Shown: piece after piece, positions 61,799 through 64,000 of the stretch
Numbering within the stretch: the stretch's first letter is position 1
Layout: every line of letters begins with the position of its first letter
From: Candidatus Saccharibacteria bacterium oral taxon 488
GTDB taxonomy: Bacteria > Patescibacteriota > Saccharimonadia > Saccharimonadales > Saccharimonadaceae
Reading direction: 5' to 3'
Assembly (NCBI GenBank): GCA_005697215.1
Contig: CP040003.1
Coordinates: 825,965-889,964 of the forward strand
DNA: 64,000 bases
Notes under the pieces: generated by a model
Told to the model about the DNA's origin: nothing
The model's input: the letters and a program-made list of their open reading frames with translations, nothing else
Databases searched by the model: none
Translations under genes and position numbers: made by a program

Positions 61799-62256
61799 GA
61801 GCTCTTCTGCGAGATTACTAAGTGCCGTGCACGGCCCTCGCCCTCAGAGTGGGTCTCAATATCGCTATAGTCGCTCGCCACGTGATGCACCACCCAGCGA
61901 TCGGCCGAATTTAGTTCAATAATTTTCGTCTCGCCCGTCCGCCGCACTTCTTCGATCCAGCCGCGCGCCTTGTCAGCAATCTTTTCGGCATGCTGCTTCT
62001 TATAATCAGCGATATCAACATTCACTCGCACCAGCGCCGCCTGACGGTTGCGCAAAATCGCTGACACCACCGTCTGTAGACTCCGTAACGTCTCAGCATT
62101 CCGCCCAATCAGCAAGCTATTGCGCTCACTCGATGGCACAACGGCCTTGATAACATCGTCTTCAACGCTAACATCAACATCCAGATTGAGATCAAAGAAC
62201 GCCAAAAAATCCTCTAGGTATTTCTTGACAAATTCAATGGTCGCGATTTGATCCAT
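61795..62256 (-). CDS. jag: Jag/KhpB-like KH-R3H RNA-binding protein
   Basis: 153 residues. A KH domain with LLIGRNAETLRSLQ (GxxG loop) at about 48-61 is followed by an R3H domain with DRWVVHHVASDYSDIETHS. The N-terminal Jag_N domain present in Firmicutes is replaced by a short helical stretch. It lies 9 bp downstream of yidC, the conserved order. AAGGGGG precedes the ATG. Probably binds RNA with KhpA and affects cell-envelope growth. Confidence 0.92.
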   Translation of the reverse strand: MDQIATIEFVKKYLEDFLAFFDLNLDVDVSVEDDVIKAVVPSSERNSLLIGRNAETLRSLQTVVSAILRNRQAALVRVNVDIADYKKQHAEKIADKARGWIEEVRRTGETKIIELNSADRWVVHHVASDYSDIETHSEGEGRARHLVISQKSS

Positions 62257-62265
62257 ATAACCCCC

Positions 62266-63219
62266 TTAATCCTTCGCCTTTATCCGCGTAATGTTCGCCT
62301 CAGTCGCTGTGGCTGCTCGTTGCGAAGCGGCTTTTGATTTTTTCACTGACGTTGTCGCTGACTTACTCGTAGATTTCGACGCTCGCTTTTCGCCGGCAAT
62401 TTGCTGCATTTCTGTCCCGTCTTGCTTGAGAATAATGGCGTTTTGGATATAAGCAGCGATATTTGAGGTTGCCATGTAGAGCGCCAGCGCCCCCGGCAGA
62501 CTGATCATAATAAGGAACATAAACACCGGCATAACCTTCATCATTTTGCGCGTGACGATGGCGTTAACTTCGGTTTGATCGGCGTTCTTACCCTCGCCCG
62601 CTTCCATCAGCACATCGCGCAGTCGCTTCTTGCTATCCGAACTTGGCGACATCTGCTTTGATAATAAATACTGCAAAACAGCTGCCACCAGGGCGAGGAT
62701 GAGCAGCCCGATTGATACGCCATTTGATGATAACGCCTGCTTCGTCAAGTCCATCAGCCCCAAGAAATTCTGGTTAAAGTGATCCGGATTAGCGATCAAG
62801 TGCTTGACCGGTCCCCACTGCTCCATTACGTCGTAGGTGTACTTGGCGAGCTCTGAGCGCTGCAATACGAATATCTGCACCACGCGGTAAATCGCGATCA
62901 GTACTGGCAGCTGGATAAGGAGTACTAGGATAGAGCTCATCGGCTTGATGTTATGCTTTTTATACACATCCATCATCGCCATCGCCCGCATCTGTGGATT
63001 GCTCTTATATTTTTTGTTCAGCTTGGCAAGCTCGGGCTGTATCTTGCGCATCGCTTTAGCCTGGTGGAGTTGCTTCTTAACTAGTGGCCACAAGAGTAAC
63101 CGCACAATTATTGTAAATAGTACAACGCTAACTCCAAAATCGCCGCCCGGGATCAGCGCGTAAATCGCCATCAGCAAGTTAAAAATTGGCTGCACAATAA
63201 CCACATCAAACATATTCAT
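62266..63219 (-). CDS. yidC: Membrane protein insertase YidC
   Basis: 317 residues, Gram-positive-type size, without the large periplasmic domain. Five core TM helices: FGVSVVLFTIIVRLLLWPLVKKQL carries the conserved Arg in the groove, and MSSILVLLIQLPVLIAIYRVV, VMPVFMFLIMISLPGALALYM are family segments. A Lys-rich C-terminal tail could contact the ribosome. TATAAT lies 6 nt before the ATG. Confidence 0.96.
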   Translation of the reverse strand: MNMFDVVIVQPIFNLLMAIYALIPGGDFGVSVVLFTIIVRLLLWPLVKKQLHQAKAMRKIQPELAKLNKKYKSNPQMRAMAMMDVYKKHNIKPMSSILVLLIQLPVLIAIYRVVQIFVLQRSELAKYTYDVMEQWGPVKHLIANPDHFNQNFLGLMDLTKQALSSNGVSIGLLILALVAAVLQYLLSKQMSPSSDSKKRLRDVLMEAGEGKNADQTEVNAIVTRKMMKVMPVFMFLIMISLPGALALYMATSNIAAYIQNAIILKQDGTEMQQIAGEKRASKSTSKSATTSVKKSKAASQRAATATEANITRIKAKD

Positions 63220-63225
63220 GTCCTC

Positions 63226-63231
63226 ATTATA
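63226..63231 (-). promoter_or_regulatory. -10 box of yidC
   Basis: TATAAT on the minus strand, in the 24-bp gap between rnpA and yidC, 6 nt before the ATG. Confidence 0.6.
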
Positions 63232-63243
63232 CCAGAGGTGGCG

Positions 63244-63591
63244 CTATTTATACAGCCCGGCTTGCGAAAAGAGTTGTTTTACTGCCGTTCTTAAATCGTC
63301 ATGCGGCATCAGTAGCACCTCCGGCGAAAACACCATAATGACAACATCAAACCCGCCCCGAATATGTGGCAATTCTAGTCGGACAATTTCGTAAATTCGG
63401 CGGCGAACACGATTGCGCTTAACGGCAGACTTGAGCACCTTTTTGCTAATCACTACCGAAAAGCGGCCATGACGGCGGCGTGGATTGGCAATATATTTCA
63501 TGGTGAGCTGCGACGAGCGAATTGCCTGCCCGCGCATATAGACGTAGCGCAGGCTACCATGACCATGAAATCGGTTGACGTGACGTAACAT
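63244..63591 (-). CDS. rnpA: Ribonuclease P protein component
   Basis: 115 residues. RFSVVISKKVLKSAVKRNRVRRRIYEIVR contains the RNR signature that binds the P RNA; it is cited here by position 42-70. The protein helps mature tRNA 5' ends. It is between rpmH and yidC as in most bacteria, with no yidD gene. TATACT lies 6 nt before the ATG. Confidence 0.95.
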   Translation of the reverse strand: MLRHVNRFHGHGSLRYVYMRGQAIRSSQLTMKYIANPRRRHGRFSVVISKKVLKSAVKRNRVRRRIYEIVRLELPHIRGGFDVVIMVFSPEVLLMPHDDLRTAVKQLFSQAGLYK

Positions 63592-63597
63592 AGGTCC

Positions 63598-63603
63598 AGT
63601 ATA
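63598..63603 (-). promoter_or_regulatory. -10 box of rnpA
   Basis: TATACT on the minus strand ends 6 nt before the rnpA ATG, directly after the rpmH terminator. Confidence 0.6.
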
Positions 63604-63610
63604 GCAAAAT

Positions 63611-63633
63611 CCCGCCCTGTTAGGCGAGGCGGG
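63611..63633 (-). terminator. Terminator of rpmH
   Basis: CCCGCC (63611-63616) pairs with GGCGGG (63628-63633); on the minus strand ATTTT follows. It lies 10 bp after the rpmH stop and separates it from the rnpA promoter. Confidence 0.7.
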
Positions 63634-63642
63634 AGTTCACAG

Positions 63643-63780
63643 TTAGATAGCGATTTTGGCGCGACCCTTGAGGCGACGGCGCTTCAGAACAGCGCGACCA
63701 GCCTTGGTCGAAACACGAGCTCGAAAACCGTGCGTCTTTGCGCGATGTCGCTTGTGTGGTTGAAATGTTCGCTTTGGCAT
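63643..63780 (-). CDS. rpmH: Ribosomal protein L34
   Basis: 45 residues, beginning [20 protein letters not shown] and ending in a basic [13 protein letters not shown] tail, the full length of bacterial L34. Very Arg/Lys-rich. Its place beside rnpA and the DnaA boxes marks the origin region. Confidence 0.97.
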   Translation of the reverse strand: MPKRTFQPHKRHRAKTHGFRARVSTKAGRAVLKRRRLKGRAKIAI

Positions 63781-63790
63781 ATCGTCATTT

Positions 63791-63819
63791 AGTGTAGCCT
63801 TTTTTGACATTTTTTGCAA
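63791..63819 (-). promoter_or_regulatory. rpmH promoter
   Basis: Minus-strand TTGCAA (63814-63819), 17-bp spacer, TACACT (63791-63796), then 10 nt to the ATG. One of the few promoters here with a clear -35, 17-bp spacer and short leader. Confidence 0.65.
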
Positions 63820-63852
63820 GCCATGGATAAACTTTCCACCGTTTCCGCTGCT

Positions 63853-63945
63853 TTTTCCACATATTTATCAGGGGTGGCTCATCGCTGTGGAAAAGTCACC
63901 TCGAGAGGCCCTGGATTTTATGATGGCGCCTGTGCTTGTGGAAAA
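63853..63945. other. DnaA-box cluster, probable oriC/dnaA upstream region
   Basis: Three exact TTTTCCACA boxes (a common DnaA-box variant of TTATCCACA): 63853-63861 on plus, 63886-63894 and 63937-63945 on minus. A degenerate fourth site, TTTATCCAT on the minus strand, lies near 63825-63833. The cluster lies between rpmH and the expected dnaA gene beyond the right edge. Whether replication starts here or across dnaA cannot be told from the window. Confidence 0.75.
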
Positions 63946-63996
63946 GTCTGATTTTTTGCTATAGTAAAGTCATTAAGCTAGTTCCGAGGGGGAAGG
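63936..63996 (+). promoter_or_regulatory. Probable dnaA promoter and Shine-Dalgarno
   Basis: TTGTGG (63936-63941), 18-bp spacer and TATAGT (63960-63965), then a GAGGGGGAAGG ribosome site at 63986-63996 just before the window ends. The -35 overlaps the third DnaA box, which would allow DnaA to repress its own gene. The dnaA start itself is outside. Confidence 0.55.
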
Positions 63997-64000
63997 TATT

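Noticed and set aside
1-64000. Alternative genetic code (UGA as Gly)
   Set aside because: UGA ends many genes at conserved lengths and in ATGA overlaps, so the standard bacterial code applies.

Overview
The window looks like the left flank of the replication origin of a Candidatus Saccharibacteria (TM7) chromosome, a reduced episymbiont lineage of the Patescibacteria/CPR. This assignment is inference, not a database match. It rests on the rpmH-rnpA-yidC-jag block beside DnaA boxes at the right edge, tight gene packing with many ATGA-type overlaps, an anaerobic ribonucleotide reductase, a large envelope-glycan inventory, and UGA used as a normal stop (which argues against code-25 Gracilibacteria/Absconditabacteria). 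Most genes lie on the minus strand, i.e. transcribed away from the origin.

Layout. 1-1.5 kb: 3' part of a secreted polysaccharide deacetylase and a DUF167 gene. 1.6-12.2 kb: a defence-like island. It starts with an ImmA/IrrE metallopeptidase plus two-TM protein pair. It continues with a minus-strand operon reading Fic, type III Mod, PD-(D/E)XK protein, RhuM, an unknown, a 35-codon ORF, type III Res and an unknown. 12.2-13.8 kb: radC and a divergent alpha/beta hydrolase. 13.7-19.8 kb: an NrdR-box-controlled operon nrdD-nrdG-flavin reductase-long acidic protein with a four-Cys cluster. 19.8-24.7 kb: a P-loop kinase, a frameshifted phosphotransferase, a two-component system whose kinase carries an in-frame amber codon, an S66 peptidase and an ASCH protein. 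25-30 kb: a winged-helix protein, a membrane protein, an HU-like protein behind four 21-bp repeats, and a GT2-GT39 fusion with a small Gln/Asn/Gly-rich partner. 30.2-32.7 kb: an HNH/TIGR02391 pair next to tRNA-Asn, and a LexA-type HTH protein. 32.7-61.8 kb: a long surface-polysaccharide region (polymerase/ligase-like protein, priming sugar transferase, many glycosyltransferases, ManC, sugar epimerases, GT-C-like membrane proteins, Wzm/Wzt ABC exporter, GtrA) interrupted by a secreted peptidoglycan-hydrolase-like protein with duplicated Ig-like repeats. 61.8-64 kb: jag, yidC, rnpA, rpmH and the dnaA/oriC upstream region.

The glycan genes describe one plausible pathway: GDP-mannose synthesis, priming on undecaprenyl phosphate, sequential sugar addition, ABC export or polymerisation, and lipid-linked sugar decoration. 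The most striking signal across the window is that about eighteen genes have a TATAAT/TATACT-like -10 box ending 6-7 nt before the start codon, which predicts leaderless mRNAs. The most promising candidates for undescribed systems are the composite type III restriction/Fic operon with its palindromic operator cluster, the NrdR-controlled acidic Cys4 protein operon, the ImmA/2TM pair and the TIGR02391/HNH pair.
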